Shown here in pieces: positions 9,124 through 18,166 of a DNA stretch of 64,000 nt (position 1 is its first letter; the number at the start of each line of letters is the position of its first letter). Source of the DNA: Rhodanobacter sp. C01 (GTDB lineage Bacteria; Pseudomonadota; Gammaproteobacteria; Xanthomonadales; Rhodanobacteraceae); NCBI RefSeq assembly GCF_002001045.1, contig NZ_MUNR01000011.1, positions 62,001 to 126,000 of the forward strand, given 5' to 3'. The translations under genes were made by a program, and so were the position numbers. The notes under the pieces are model-generated. The model was not told the origin of the DNA. It saw only the letters and a program-made list of their open reading frames with translations, and ran no database searches.

Positions 9124-9918
9124 ATGACCGACATCCTCAATCGCATTCTTGCCCGCAAGGCGGAAGAGATTGCCGAACGCCAGGCCAAGCTGCCGTTGAC
9201 CGAACTGATGGCGCGCATTGCCGAGCAGCCCGATACCCGTGGTTTCGCTGCGGCGATCGAGGCGAAGATCGCTGCAGGCTTGCCGGCCGTGATCGCCGAG
9301 GTGAAGAAAGCCAGCCCGAGCAAGGGGGTGATCCGTGCAGACTTCGACCCCACCGCCATCGCGAAGAGCTATGAGGCCGCTGGTGCCGCCTGCCTGTCGG
9401 TGCTGACCGACAGTGATTTCTTCCAGGGCAGCGAGGCCTTCCTGCAGCAGGCACACGCGGCGTGTTCGCTGCCGCTGCTGCGCAAGGACTTCATCATCGA
9501 TCCGTACCAGGTGTACGAGGCGCGCGCGATTGGTGCCGACTGCATCCTGCTGATCGTTGCCGCACTGGAAGACGATGCGCTGCTGCAGCTGTCGCTGCTG
9601 GCGGCCGAACTCGATCTGGACGTGCTGTGCGAAGTGCACAACGAGGAAGAGATGGAGCGCGCGCTGGCGTTGCCGGTGCCGCTGATCGGCGTCAACAACC
9701 GCAACCTGCGCAACTTCGAGACCTCGCTGGAAACCTCGCTGGCACTGCAGGCCATGATCGAGTACGACCGCGTGCTGGTCGCCGAATCGGGCATCCACAC
9801 ACCGGAAGACGTGGCGCGCCTGCGCGAAGGCGGCATCCAGGCGTTCCTGATCGGCGAGGCGTTCATGCGTGCCGAGGATCCCGGCAGCGAGCTGCGACGG
9901 TTGTTCGCCACGCCGTGA
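9124..9918 (+). CDS. trpC: Indole-3-glycerol phosphate synthase
   Basis: Closes the indole ring from carboxyphenylaminodeoxyribulose phosphate. It is a 264-residue single-domain TIM barrel, not fused to TrpF. Visible motifs are [12 protein letters not shown] with the catalytic Lys, [37 protein letters not shown] and [14 protein letters not shown] 9124 is preferred over the in-frame ATG 9094 because it matches the family N-terminus and follows a GAGCGAG stretch. It belongs to the trpGDC cluster and is followed within 6 bp by the HAD gene. Confidence 0.96.
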   Translation: MTDILNRILARKAEEIAERQAKLPLTELMARIAEQPDTRGFAAAIEAKIAAGLPAVIAEVKKASPSKGVIRADFDPTAIAKSYEAAGAACLSVLTDSDFFQGSEAFLQQAHAACSLPLLRKDFIIDPYQVYEARAIGADCILLIVAALEDDALLQLSLLAAELDLDVLCEVHNEEEMERALALPVPLIGVNNRNLRNFETSLETSLALQAMIEYDRVLVAESGIHTPEDVARLREGGIQAFLIGEAFMRAEDPGSELRRLFATP

Positions 9919-9923
9919 CCATC

Positions 9924-10613
9924 ATGCCAACGGGGGAGATGGAGGTGGTGACCGCAGAAGTGGTGACGCAGCGGGTGGTGTTGTTCGATTTCGACGGCGT
10001 GCTGATCCACGGCGATGCGTTCTACCTGTTCGTGCGCGAGCGTTACAAGCGCGCGCCGTGGCGAGTATTGCTGGCCGTGCTGTGCTCACCGCTATTGCTG
10101 CTGCAGCTGCCGCTCTCTCGTCGCCTGCCGCTGCGTACACTGGTGCGCATTGCACTGCTCGGGATGGGCGAGAAACGTTATCAGGCTGCCGCGAATGCGT
10201 TCGCTGCCATCCTGGTGCAACGGTCGCGGCAATTCTGCCGTGACGGCCTGCAGGCGTTGCGCCGTCATCAGGTGGCCGGGGACCGGGTGATCGTGGTGAC
10301 TGGTTGCGAGCACGCACTGGTGAGCGGCATCCTGCAGCAGCTGGGGCTGGTCGACCTGGAAGTGCTCGCCTCGCAGTTGCGTCGTGGATGGCTTGGCATG
10401 CGGCCGCAGTGGCACAACGTGGGGCGGCGCAAGGTCGAGAAGCTGGCGCAGCACGGACTCACGGCCTGGCAGGTGGCGTACGGCGATTCGATGTACGACG
10501 CACCGATGCTGAAGCTGGCCGCCGAAGCCGTGCTGGTCAACGGTACGCCCACGTTGTGCAAGAAGATCGAGAAGGCGCTCGGCCGTGCGGTCACCCGCGT
10601 CGAGTGGTTCTGA
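9924..10613 (+). CDS. HAD-superfamily IB phosphatase (possible phosphatidylglycerophosphatase C type)
   Basis: A roughly 229-residue hydrolase. HAD motif I is VVLFDFDGVLIHGD (nucleophile Asp and general-acid Asp), motif II is VIVVTGC, and motifs III/IV are the late Lys followed by YGDSMYDAPML. Residues 45-75 are hydrophobic (WRVLLAVLCSPLLLLQLPL), as in membrane-associated IB members such as PgpC. Starts at 9924, 9939 and GTG 9945 are possible; the last is best spaced from GGGGGAG. The gene follows trpC by 5 bp, but no tryptophan-pathway role is known. Substrate is inferred only. Confidence 0.75.
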   Translation: MPTGEMEVVTAEVVTQRVVLFDFDGVLIHGDAFYLFVRERYKRAPWRVLLAVLCSPLLLLQLPLSRRLPLRTLVRIALLGMGEKRYQAAANAFAAILVQRSRQFCRDGLQALRRHQVAGDRVIVVTGCEHALVSGILQQLGLVDLEVLASQLRRGWLGMRPQWHNVGRRKVEKLAQHGLTAWQVAYGDSMYDAPMLKLAAEAVLVNGTPTLCKKIEKALGRAVTRVEWF

Positions 10614-10646
10614 GGTTCATTGCCGCTGCATCCGAAGATTCCGGCC

Positions 10647-11165
10647 ATGCACACCACGTTGATGCCGTCACAGATCGAGATCGTGCCGTTCGAGCCGAGC
10701 CTGCGCGAGTATTTCTACACGCTCAATGCAGCGTGGCTGCAGAAGCACTTCGTGATCGAACCGATCGACGAGCAGGTATTGCGCGATCCGGAGCATGCGG
10801 TGCTGGCACCCGGCGGGGCGATCTTCTTCGCCCGGCTGCGCGACGCAGTGATCGGCACCTGCGCACTGCTGCACGAGGCGCCAGGCGTCTACGAACTTTC
10901 CAAGATGGGCGTGGACGAGTCGTTTCGTGGCCTGGGTGCTGGCCGGCTGCTGCTGCATGCGGCGATCGCCGAATTCCACCAGCGCTGCGGTCATACCCTG
11001 TTCCTTGAGTCCAACAGCAGCCTGAAGACGGCACTGCACATGTACGAGCAGGCCGGCTTCGTGCTGCAACCGACGGTGCGCGCCGGTTCGCACTATGCGC
11101 GTGCGGACGTCTACATGGTCTACGCGCCGGGACAGGATGCTGCGCCGGCGCGTCAACCCCAGTGA
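10647..11165 (+). CDS. GNAT-family N-acetyltransferase
   Basis: A protein of about 172 residues. The acetyl-CoA-binding motif A is clear: YELSKMGVDESFRGLGAGRL with the R-x-x-G-x-G turn, followed by the amphipathic LLLHAAIAEF helix. The C-terminal MYEQAGFV motif is also typical. The substrate is unknown. Two near starts (ATG 10647 and ATG 10662) are possible and neither has a strong ribosome site. It is downstream of the HAD gene on the same strand and convergent with clp, whose stop lies 13 bp away. Confidence 0.85.
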   Translation: MHTTLMPSQIEIVPFEPSLREYFYTLNAAWLQKHFVIEPIDEQVLRDPEHAVLAPGGAIFFARLRDAVIGTCALLHEAPGVYELSKMGVDESFRGLGAGRLLLHAAIAEFHQRCGHTLFLESNSSLKTALHMYEQAGFVLQPTVRAGSHYARADVYMVYAPGQDAAPARQPQ

Positions 11166-11178
11166 GGCCAGGGCATCT

Positions 11179-11874
11179 CTAGCGGGTACCGCGTACCACG
11201 ATGGTCTTGCCGGAGACATCGATCATCCGCTGCTCTTCCAGCTGCTTGAGCACGCGGCCGACCATTTCGCGCGAGCAGCCGACGATGCGGCTCACTTCCT
11301 GGCGCGAGATGCGGATCTGGGTGCCGTCCGGATGGGTCATGGCGTCCGGCTCCTGGCACAGGTCGAGCAGGGTGCGCGAGATGCGGTTGGTGACGTCCAT
11401 GAACGCCATTCGGCTGACTTGGCGTGAGGTGCGCAGCAGGCGGTTGGTGAGCTGCGAGCCGATCGCGAACAGGATCTTCGGGCACTCCTCGCGCAGCGGG
11501 CCCTCCATCAGCTGGAACAGGCGTTCGTAGCTGACTTCGGCCATTTCACAGGCCGTGCGCGTGCGCACCATCGATTCACGCTGCGCCTGCTCCACGAACA
11601 GGCCCATCTCGCCGATGAACTGGCCGCGGCTGATGTAGGCAAGGATCAGCTCGCGTCCCTGTTCGTCCTCGGTGCATACCGCCAGCGAGCCTTCGATGAC
11701 GTAATACAGCGTATTGGCCGGGTCGCCAGGGCGGATGATCGCGGTCTTGCCGGGATAGCGGCGGCGATGGCAAAGCGCCAGAAATCGCTCCATCGAGGCT
11801 GGGTCGGGCGCAAAACCGAGTGGTGCCTGCGAACGCTCGAAAGCCTGTTGGAGCTGGTATTTGAGTTGCGCCAC
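11179..11874 (-). CDS. clp: Clp/CRP-family global transcriptional regulator
   Basis: Homodimeric DNA-binding regulator with an N-terminal cyclic-nucleotide-binding jelly roll (about 25-130) containing RPGDPANTLYYVIEGS and GEMGLF, a dimer helix, and a C-terminal helix-turn-helix around SRQEVSRIVGCSREMVGRVL. It closely resembles Xanthomonas Clp, which controls virulence and extracellular enzymes and is inhibited by cyclic di-GMP. The cAMP-contacting Arg-Ser pair of E. coli CRP is Arg-Glu here (QRES), as in Clp. GTG 11874 gives 231 residues, matching Clp, and has GGGG upstream; an in-frame GTG 11913 is the longer alternative. Confidence 0.88.
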   Translation of the reverse strand: MAQLKYQLQQAFERSQAPLGFAPDPASMERFLALCHRRRYPGKTAIIRPGDPANTLYYVIEGSLAVCTEDEQGRELILAYISRGQFIGEMGLFVEQAQRESMVRTRTACEMAEVSYERLFQLMEGPLREECPKILFAIGSQLTNRLLRTSRQVSRMAFMDVTNRISRTLLDLCQEPDAMTHPDGTQIRISRQEVSRIVGCSREMVGRVLKQLEEQRMIDVSGKTIVVRGTR

Positions 11875-12165
11875 GATTATCCCCGAATTGGTTGTCTTGA
11901 CCGCCGCGATCACCGCAATCGCAGCAGACGCCTCAGTGAACCCCCCTGTAGTGAGGCATTATGGCAAACCCGGACGGCTCACCGAAGGTTCAATTTCATA
12001 TTGTTTTGCCGCATACTACGCAGTCTTCCGGCGGCGATGAATCTGTCGCATGCCGTTCACAAGGGTCGTGCAGGCTACCTGCCTGTGCTTCACACCATTC
12101 TGCGGGGACCCTTGTCGCTAACCCGCCTCTACTGCTGACCGGATGCCCGGTCATGGAGAGCCGCC

Positions 12166-12951
12166 GTGGTCAAACCGCTTCCCCGTCTGCGCCTGCAGGG
12201 TTTCAACAACCTGACCAAGGCGTTGAGCTTCAACATCTACGACATCTGCTACGCGGTGTCGGAAGACCAGCGCCGCAACTACATCGAGTACATCGATGAC
12301 CAGTACGACGCCGACCGCCTGACCCAGATCCTCACCGACGTGGCCGAGATCATCGGCGCGAACATCCTGAACATCGCTCGCCAGGACTACGATCCGCAGG
12401 GCGCCTCGGTGACGATGCTGATCTCCGAGGAGCCGGTGCTGGAGAAGCTCGGCCGCGACACCATCTCCGGTGCCGTGGTTGCCCACATGGACAAGAGCCA
12501 CATCACCGTCCACACCTATCCGGAAACGCATCCGCACAACGGCATCGCCACCTTTCGTGCGGATATCGACGTGGCCACCTGCGGCGTGATCTCGCCGCTG
12601 AAGGCCCTGAACTACCTGATCGACAGCTTCGAGTCGGACATCGTGGTGTGCGACTACCGCGTGCGCGGCTTCACCCGCGACGTCAAGGGCAAGAAGCATT
12701 TCATCGACCACAAGATCAATTCGGTACAGGACTATCTGGCCAAGCACATCCGCCAGAAGTACGAGATGTTCGACGTCAACGTGTACCAGGAAAACATGTT
12801 CCACACGAAGATGCATATCAAGGACTTCGACCTGGATACGTACCTGTTCGACTCGCACGCCGATGACCTGTCGTTCAAGGAGCGCCAGCGCATCGAGTCG
12901 CTGTTGCGACGCGAGATCGAGGAACTGTTCCACGGCCGCAACCTGATGTAA
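12166..12951 (+). CDS. speD: S-adenosylmethionine decarboxylase proenzyme
   Basis: Makes decarboxylated AdoMet for spermidine synthesis. The 261-residue protein is the enterobacterial-type class (E. coli SpeD has 264). It contains [18 protein letters not shown] near the N-terminus and the self-processing site [12 protein letters not shown]. Cleavage before Ser111 would create the pyruvoyl cofactor and separate the beta and alpha chains. The GTG start at 12166 is well spaced from GGAGAG. It is followed by a strong terminator. No speE is adjacent. Confidence 0.96.
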   Translation: MVKPLPRLRLQGFNNLTKALSFNIYDICYAVSEDQRRNYIEYIDDQYDADRLTQILTDVAEIIGANILNIARQDYDPQGASVTMLISEEPVLEKLGRDTISGAVVAHMDKSHITVHTYPETHPHNGIATFRADIDVATCGVISPLKALNYLIDSFESDIVVCDYRVRGFTRDVKGKKHFIDHKINSVQDYLAKHIRQKYEMFDVNVYQENMFHTKMHIKDFDLDTYLFDSHADDLSFKERQRIESLLRREIEELFHGRNLM

Positions 12952-12953
12952 CG

Positions 12954-12979
12954 AAAAACCCGCCGAAAGGCGGGTTTTT
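12954..12979 (+). terminator. Rho-independent terminator after speD
   Basis: A perfect stem CCCGCC-GAAA-GGCGGG flanked by A5 on the left and T5 on the right begins right after the speD stop. The symmetrical A and T tracts allow function in both directions. Confidence 0.9.
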
Positions 12980-12994
12980 CTTGGACCTTTTTTA

Positions 12995-13067
12995 TAGGAG
13001 CGCACCTTGCGCGCGATGCTGTTTGCTCCGATCAACATCAGAGCATCGCGCACAGGGTGCGCTCCTA
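12995..13067. repeat. REP-like hairpin repeat (GTAGGAGCGCACC family) between speD and coq7
   Basis: Two 26-nt arms (12995-13020 and 13042-13067) form an inverted repeat with only two mismatches around a 21-nt spacer. Each arm begins TAGGAGCGCACC read inward. The final bases also encode the coq7 TAG stop, so the element abuts the reading frame exactly. The right arm recurs as an identical 22-mer at 45131-45152, and a related GTAGGAGCG hairpin lies at 22991-23013. Such dispersed extragenic palindromes are usually moved by RAYT transposases; none is encoded here. Confidence 0.8.
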
Positions 13068-13706
13068 CACGCGATATGCAACCGTCTTCATGACCGTCGA
13101 ACTGAAGTGCATCAGCTGCGGCAGCGGGAACGGCAGTTCGGTGCCACCACGTTGCTGCGCCGCCTGCGCATGGCGTATTTCATCGACCTGCATCTGGCTC
13201 AGCACGGCGCGCGAGCGTTCGTCCTGCGCGGGCAGTTTTTCCAGGTGTTCGGCCAGGTGCGCTTCCACCTGACGCTCGGTTTCCACCACGAAGCCGAGGC
13301 TGACCGGATCGCCGGCCAGTGCGGCGGCCGCGCCGATCACATAGCTGCCGAGGTACCACAGCGGGTTGAGCAGGCTGGGGCGGCTGTCCAGCTGCTGCAG
13401 GCGTTGCATGCACCAGGCAAGGTGGTCGGTTTCCTCAGCAGCGGCGTGCAGCAGGTGCTCGCGATTGTCGGCGTTGCGCGCCAGCGCGGCCTGGCCGAAA
13501 TACAGCGCCTGCGCGCAGACCTCGCCGGTGTGGTTGATCCGCATCAGGCCGGCGGCATGCCGGCGCTCGGCATCGTCCAGCTCCACTTCGGCGATGCCGG
13601 CGGCGGGCGAGGGGCGCTGTGCCGGCGGTGCCCCGGCAATCGCCTCCAGCGCACGTTCGCAGCCGGCCAGCAGGCGGTCGAGCGGGGTCAGCGTACGCAC
13701 ATTCAT
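13065..13706 (-). CDS. coq7: Coq7-type di-iron demethoxyubiquinol hydroxylase
   Basis: Hydroxylates ring carbon C6 in late ubiquinone synthesis, replacing the flavoprotein UbiF of enterobacteria. The 213-residue ferritin-like helical protein shows the carboxylate-bridged di-iron ligands: Glu in NHTGEVCA (about residue 62), AAAEETDHLAW (E-x-x-H near 92-95), and later Glu in the VEAHL helix plus the C-terminal DEIRHAQ. The ATG at 13706 overlaps the TGA of the upstream Fe-S gene (ATGA). Its stop codon is formed by the edge of the REP-like repeat. Confidence 0.93.
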   Translation of the reverse strand: MNVRTLTPLDRLLAGCERALEAIAGAPPAQRPSPAAGIAEVELDDAERRHAAGLMRINHTGEVCAQALYFGQAALARNADNREHLLHAAAEETDHLAWCMQRLQQLDSRPSLLNPLWYLGSYVIGAAAALAGDPVSLGFVVETERQVEAHLAEHLEKLPAQDERSRAVLSQMQVDEIRHAQAAQQRGGTELPFPLPQLMHFSSTVMKTVAYRV

Positions 13707-14938
13707 GGGCTTTCCTGTTTCGGTTCGGTGGTGATCAGCTGCTGGGCCAGCAAGCTCAGCGGGTGCCGGGTAGGCCAAGGCAGGCCGTGTTCCTCGATGC
13801 CGGCGGCCAGATGCAGGCGACAACCAATATTGGACGACAACAGTTGCTGCGGATCCAGCGTGCTGGCCTGTTGCAGCGTCGCGCCGCGCAATTGCGCGGC
13901 GCGCTCGGGAAATTCCAGCAGATGGCTGCCGGCTGCGCCGCAACAGTGTGGCGGTCGTGGCATGGGCATCACGTCAAGTTCGGGTACGCGTCGCAGCAGC
14001 TGCAGCAGGGTGCTGTCACTGCGCGCCACGTTGATCTGGGTGCAGGGCAGATGCACGGCGACCCGTTGTGCCAATGGCCGGAACTGCAGCGATTCGGTGC
14101 GCGTGGCCAGCAACGCCAGCGGATCGGCCACGGGCACGCCCGGCAGCGCGCGTCGCAGCGTGCCGAGGCAGCCGGGTGTCACCGACACCAGCTGGGTCGC
14201 GCTGCTGGTGTCCCATGCCTGGCGCACGCGTCGTGCGGCCTGTTCGGCGCCCTGCGTTGCGCCGCCGTGCAGGTCCATCGCGCCACAGCAGAAGGCCGGC
14301 AGCACGCTGACCTGAAAGCCGACGGCCTGCAGCAGGGTGACCGCTGCCTGCTGCGCCTCGGCATCATCGACGCTGGCTACGCAACCGGGGAACAGGGCCA
14401 GCCGTGGCTGGCCCGTGTTCCGGTTGTCGGATTGCACCGGTGGTGCCGGCGCGTCGGCCGACATGATCAACAGGGCTGCATGCCAGGGCGAGGCTTCCGG
14501 CAGTTGCCGCGCCAGCCAGCCTTTCCAGCGAGGCAGTGCCAGCCATCCAGCGATCCGGCGCAAGATGCGCATCAGGACGGGGCGCACGGCCAGGTTCAGT
14601 AATTGGCGGGGGCGTTGTGGTGCTGGTCCCAGCAGGGCGCGAGTTTCGATCAGCAGTTCGCCATACTTCACGTTGGCAGGACATGCCTTTTCGCAGTTCA
14701 GGCAGCCCAGGCAGTGATCCAGGTGCTCGCGCAGTTCCCGCGTCGGTTCAGCCAGTCCACGTGCCAGCGCGGAGGCGATCGCGATGCGGCCGCGCGGCGA
14801 CTCCGCTTCGTTCCGGTCCAGCGCATAGGTGGGGCAAACGGGCAGGCACAGCCCGCACTGCACGCATTGATCGGCCAGTATGGCAACGCGGCCGGCGGGT
14901 CCGTGCATGGGGGACTTTTCAAGCGGCATGGTCATCAT
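13703..14938 (-). CDS. Glycolate-oxidase-type iron-sulfur protein (GlcF-like, two 4Fe-4S plus two CCG domains)
   Basis: A 411-residue electron-transfer subunit. The N-terminus has two ferredoxin-like clusters, [12 protein letters not shown] (about 25-36) and [12 protein letters not shown] (about 74-85). Two cysteine-rich CCG domains follow (FCCGAMDLH and HCCGAAGS), as in GlcF, LutA and HdrB-like proteins. No FAD-linked GlcD/E partner is in the window, so the donor is unknown. An ATG at 14938 and an internal ATG at the MHGPAG segment are both possible starts. It overlaps coq7 by ATGA, so the two are co-transcribed. Confidence 0.85.
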   Translation of the reverse strand: MMTMPLEKSPMHGPAGRVAILADQCVQCGLCLPVCPTYALDRNEAESPRGRIAIASALARGLAEPTRELREHLDHCLGCLNCEKACPANVKYGELLIETRALLGPAPQRPRQLLNLAVRPVLMRILRRIAGWLALPRWKGWLARQLPEASPWHAALLIMSADAPAPPVQSDNRNTGQPRLALFPGCVASVDDAEAQQAAVTLLQAVGFQVSVLPAFCCGAMDLHGGATQGAEQAARRVRQAWDTSSATQLVSVTPGCLGTLRRALPGVPVADPLALLATRTESLQFRPLAQRVAVHLPCTQINVARSDSTLLQLLRRVPELDVMPMPRPPHCCGAAGSHLLEFPERAAQLRGATLQQASTLDPQQLLSSNIGCRLHLAAGIEEHGLPWPTRHPLSLLAQQLITTEPKQESP

Positions 14939-14976
14939 GCTATCATTGCCAGCTCACAGCCCGCCGGTCGGTGGGC

Positions 14977-15006
14977 TTGCGCCATGGGTGACAGCTCCGC
15001 TATCAT
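14977..15006 (+). promoter_or_regulatory. Putative sigma-70 promoter for rplM-rpsI
   Basis: TTGCGC (14977-14982), an 18-bp spacer and TATCAT (15001-15006) give a plausible promoter with a leader of about 70 nt before rplM. The leader contains a small CCGCC/GGCGG hairpin near 15053-15066 that might take part in ribosomal-protein autoregulation, which is inference. Confidence 0.45.
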
Positions 15007-15083
15007 CTCGCGCCTTTGTTCCACCGAAGCATGCTCACTTGAACCATGCGTACCGCCTCACGGCGGCAGACAGGTATTCTGAA

Positions 15084-15512
15084 ATGAAAACGTTTAGCGC
15101 CAATGCAGACAACGTCAAGCGCGACTGGTTCGTGGTTGATGCCACGAACAAGACGCTCGGTCGCCTGTCGACTGAAATCGCTCGTCGTCTGCGCGGCAAG
15201 CACAAGCCGGAATACACCCCGCATTGCGACACCGGCGATTATATCGTGGTGATCAACGCGCAGAAGGTGGCCGTCACCGGTGCCAAGCTGGACGACAAGA
15301 AGTACCACCGCTTCACCGGTTACATCGGCAACCTGAAGACCACCAGTCTGAAGGACCTGCTGGCGACCTACCCGGAGCGTGTGATCGAGATCGCCGTCAA
15401 GGGCATGCTGCCGAAGAACCCGCTGGGCCGCGAGATGTACCGCAAGCTCAAGGTCTACGGCGGTGCCGAGCATCCGCATACCGCACAGCAGCCGCAGGCG
15501 CTGGAACTCTAA
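15084..15512 (+). CDS. rplM: 50S ribosomal protein L13
   Basis: A 142-residue large-subunit protein. Family features are visible: [20 protein letters not shown] at the start, the [21 protein letters not shown] block, [16 protein letters not shown] and [18 protein letters not shown]. The start at 15084 matches the universal N-terminus, though the frame is open much further upstream. It is 9 bp from rpsI, the conserved two-gene ribosomal operon. Confidence 0.98.
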   Translation: MKTFSANADNVKRDWFVVDATNKTLGRLSTEIARRLRGKHKPEYTPHCDTGDYIVVINAQKVAVTGAKLDDKKYHRFTGYIGNLKTTSLKDLLATYPERVIEIAVKGMLPKNPLGREMYRKLKVYGGAEHPHTAQQPQALEL

Positions 15513-15521
15513 GGAATCATC

Positions 15522-15914
15522 ATGACGATCCAGCAGAATTACGGCACCGGCCGCCGCAAGACCTCCGCCGCACGCGTGTTCCTGCGCAAGGGCACCGGCG
15601 CAATTGAAGTCAACGGCAAGTCGCTCGAGCAGTTCTTTGGTCGCGAGACCTCGTGCATGATCGTGCGCCAGCCGCTCGAGCTGACCGAGAGCACCGGCAA
15701 GTTCGACATCAAGGTGACGGTCGCCGGTGGCGGCATCACCGGTCAGGCCGGCGCAATCCGCCTGGGTATCGCCCGCGCGCTGATCGAGTACGACGAAAGC
15801 CTGAAGTCGCCGCTGCGCAAGGCCGGTTTCGTGACCCGTGACGCTCGTGAAGTCGAGCGCAAGAAGGTCGGTCTGCACAAGGCACGTCGCGCCACGCAGT
15901 TCTCGAAGCGCTAA
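15522..15914 (+). CDS. rpsI: 30S ribosomal protein S9
   Basis: A 130-residue small-subunit protein contacting the P-site tRNA through its C-terminal tail. It shows [18 protein letters not shown], the [21 protein letters not shown] block and the typical basic tail ending FSKR. It follows rplM and is followed 12 bp later by a tRNA gene on the same strand. Confidence 0.98.
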   Translation: MTIQQNYGTGRRKTSAARVFLRKGTGAIEVNGKSLEQFFGRETSCMIVRQPLELTESTGKFDIKVTVAGGGITGQAGAIRLGIARALIEYDESLKSPLRKAGFVTRDAREVERKKVGLHKARRATQFSKR

Positions 15915-15926
15915 ACTCAGCTTCAT

Positions 15927-16000
15927 AGCCCCGTCGCCAAGCGGTAAGGCACCTGACTCTGACTCAGGCATCGGTGGTTCGAATCCATCCGGGGCTGCCA
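15927..16000 (+). tRNA. tRNA-Gln (anticodon CTG)
   Basis: The 74-nt sequence folds as a cloverleaf: acceptor arms AGCCCCG and CGGGGCT, D-arm with AAGCGGTAAGG, anticodon stem CCTGA/TCAGG with loop CTCTGAC placing CTG at 15959-15961, and a T-arm with GGTTCGAATCC. CCA is encoded at 15998-16000. It reads the glutamine codon CAG and lies directly after rpsI, so it may be co-transcribed with the ribosomal operon. Confidence 0.95.
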
Positions 16001-16043
16001 CATCCCGATCCCGACACCACGCAGTGATGCATGGTGATACGGC

Positions 16044-16071
16044 AAAAAGCCCGCCTTCCGGCGGGCTTTTT
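16044..16071 (+). terminator. Rho-independent terminator after rpsI/tRNA-Gln
   Basis: A5 then GCCCGCC-TTCC-GGCGGGC then T5: a seven-bp perfect GC stem with flanking A and T runs, 44 bp after the tRNA. Confidence 0.9.
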
Positions 16072-16188
16072 CGTTTCTGTCGATGGCATGCGGTTGCAAG
16101 ATATTTCGCGCTGAATCAGGGGTTTCTGCCCTTCGGTTCTGCAGCGCAGCAGCGTAAAATTTCCACCTTTGACGCGTCGAGTGGACGG

Positions 16189-18087
16189 ATGGCTGCTGCG
16201 AACGAGAACGAACCCGGTCATCCGGAGGTGCGCACCGAGGGCAGCACGGACGCACTGCCGCTGGCACCTTCGATGAGCGCAAGCCTGGAGGCGGCACGCA
16301 TGCCGCGCCGCTCGACCCTGGTGGACAGGCGCGTGTTGCGGATCACCGCCGTATCGGTGGTGTTGGGTGCACTGGCGGCGCTGATCGCGAAACTGCTGAC
16401 CGCATTGATCGGGCTGGTGACGAACCTGGCGTTCTACGGCCGCTGGTCCACCGCATTCTCGTCGCCGGCCGATGCGGTGCCGCACCTGGGTTGGTGGGTG
16501 GTGGTCATTCCGGCGGTCGGTGGCGTGATCGTGGGCGTGATGGCGCGCTGGGGCTCGCGCGCGATCCGCGGCCACGGCATCCCCGAGGCGATGGAGCAGG
16601 TGTTGCTCAACGAATCGAAGATCCCGCCGCGGATCACCTTCCTGAAGCCGATCTCCTCGGCGATCGCGATCGGCACCGGTGGTCCGTTTGGTGCCGAGGG
16701 CCCGATCATCGCCACTGGCGGTGCGCTGGGCTCGTTCGTCGGCCAAGTGCTGAAGGTGACCGGCAGCGAGCGCAAGGTGCTTTTGGCGGCCGGTGCGGCG
16801 GCCGGTATGGCAGCGGTGTTCTCCGCGCCGATCGCGGCGGTGGTGCTGGCGGTCGAGTTGCTGCTGTTCGAGCTGCGCCCGCGCTCGCTGATCCCGGTGG
16901 CGCTGGCCTGTGTGGCTGCCACCGGCGTACGTTACGCGCTGCAGGGATCGGCGCCGGTGTTCCAGATGCCGGTACTGGCCGCGCCCGGCGGCATGGCGTT
17001 GCTGCTCTACGTGATCATTGGCGCGATCATCGGCGTGGTCAGCGTGTGGACCACGCGAGTCGTGTACGGCATCGAGGACCTGTTCGAGAAACTGCCGATC
17101 CATTGGATGTGGTGGCCGGCGCTCGGCGGCCTGGTGGTGGGCCTGATCGGTTACTACGCGCCGCTGACGCTGGGCGTGGGCTATACCAATATCGAGAACA
17201 TCATCAATGGCCGGCTGACCCTGGCGACACTGGCCTTCCTGTGCATGATGAAGTTTGTGTCGTGGTCGATCGCGCTGGGCAGCGGTACCTCGGGCGGTAC
17301 GCTGGCGCCGCTGTTCACCATTGGCGGTGCGCTGGGTGCCTTGATCGGCCTCGGCATCGTGGCGGTGGCACCGCAGTTTGGCGTGGATCCGCGCATTGCT
17401 GCGCTGGTCGGCATGGCGGCGATTTTCGCCGGTGCCTCGCGGGCGCTGCTTACCGCCGTGGTGTTCGCGTTTGAGACCACCGGCCAGCCGGCCGGTCTGC
17501 TGCCACTGCTCGGCGGCTGCACCGCGGCCTACCTGATCTCGGCACTGATGATGCGCAACACCATCATGACCGAGAAGATCGTTCGTCGTGGGGTGCGCGT
17601 GCCGTCCGAATATGTGGCCGACTACCTCGACCAGGTCGGCGTGGGCGAGGCCTGCACGCGCGATGTGGTGACCCTGCGCTCCACCCAGGCGTTGGCCGAA
17701 GTGCGCCGCTGGCTGGCCGAAGAGGCGCCGGAGACGCAGCACCAAGGCTATCCGGTGCTGGACGAGAATGATCGCGTGCAAGGTGTGCTGACCCGTCGGA
17801 CCCTGCTAGATCCGCAATGGCATTACACCTTGACCCTGGGCGAGTTGATGACGCGGCCGTTGATTGCGGTGAACGAGAGCCATTCATTGCGCGAGGCGGC
17901 CGACCACATGGTGGCCGAGAGCGTGGGCCGACTGGTCGTGCTGAGCAAGGACGAGCCGCATACGCTGATCGGCATCATCACCCGCGGTGACCTGCTGTCC
18001 GCGCATGGCCGTCGTCTGCGCGAGGCACGCAAGTCTTCCCGTCATCTGCGCTTCCGCGATGGCCTGAAGCCGCGTCCCGTGGCGTAA
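16189..18087 (+). CDS. ClC-family chloride channel/antiporter with C-terminal CBS domains
   Basis: A 632-residue protein: a cytoplasmic N-terminus, a ClC membrane core (about 45-460) and paired CBS domains (about 485-620). Selectivity motifs are RGHGIPEAM (His replacing the central Ser of GSGIP), GTGGPFGAEGP with the gating Glu, and GSGTSGGTLAP. The helix that carries the internal proton glutamate in E. coli ClcA reads APIAAVVLAVELLLFE; one of the two glutamates (E202 position) is kept and the E203 position is Leu. Whether it is a channel or antiporter cannot be told. ATG 16189 is chosen; ATG 16273 is possible. Confidence 0.87.
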   Translation: MAAANENEPGHPEVRTEGSTDALPLAPSMSASLEAARMPRRSTLVDRRVLRITAVSVVLGALAALIAKLLTALIGLVTNLAFYGRWSTAFSSPADAVPHLGWWVVVIPAVGGVIVGVMARWGSRAIRGHGIPEAMEQVLLNESKIPPRITFLKPISSAIAIGTGGPFGAEGPIIATGGALGSFVGQVLKVTGSERKVLLAAGAAAGMAAVFSAPIAAVVLAVELLLFELRPRSLIPVALACVAATGVRYALQGSAPVFQMPVLAAPGGMALLLYVIIGAIIGVVSVWTTRVVYGIEDLFEKLPIHWMWWPALGGLVVGLIGYYAPLTLGVGYTNIENIINGRLTLATLAFLCMMKFVSWSIALGSGTSGGTLAPLFTIGGALGALIGLGIVAVAPQFGVDPRIAALVGMAAIFAGASRALLTAVVFAFETTGQPAGLLPLLGGCTAAYLISALMMRNTIMTEKIVRRGVRVPSEYVADYLDQVGVGEACTRDVVTLRSTQALAEVRRWLAEEAPETQHQGYPVLDENDRVQGVLTRRTLLDPQWHYTLTLGELMTRPLIAVNESHSLREAADHMVAESVGRLVVLSKDEPHTLIGIITRGDLLSAHGRRLREARKSSRHLRFRDGLKPRPVA

Positions 18088-18114
18088 TTCCGCGAGAGCT
18101 ATCCAGCAGAAATG

Positions 18115-18140
18115 AAAAACGGCCCATATGGGCCGTTTTT
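18115..18140. terminator. Bidirectional terminator between the ClC gene and rpiA
   Basis: A5-CGGCCC-ATAT-GGGCCG-T5 is symmetrical and lies between two convergent genes, so it can end transcripts from both sides. Confidence 0.9.
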
Positions 18141-18166
18141 CGTGATGGCGGCGCGCGGCCGCCGGC

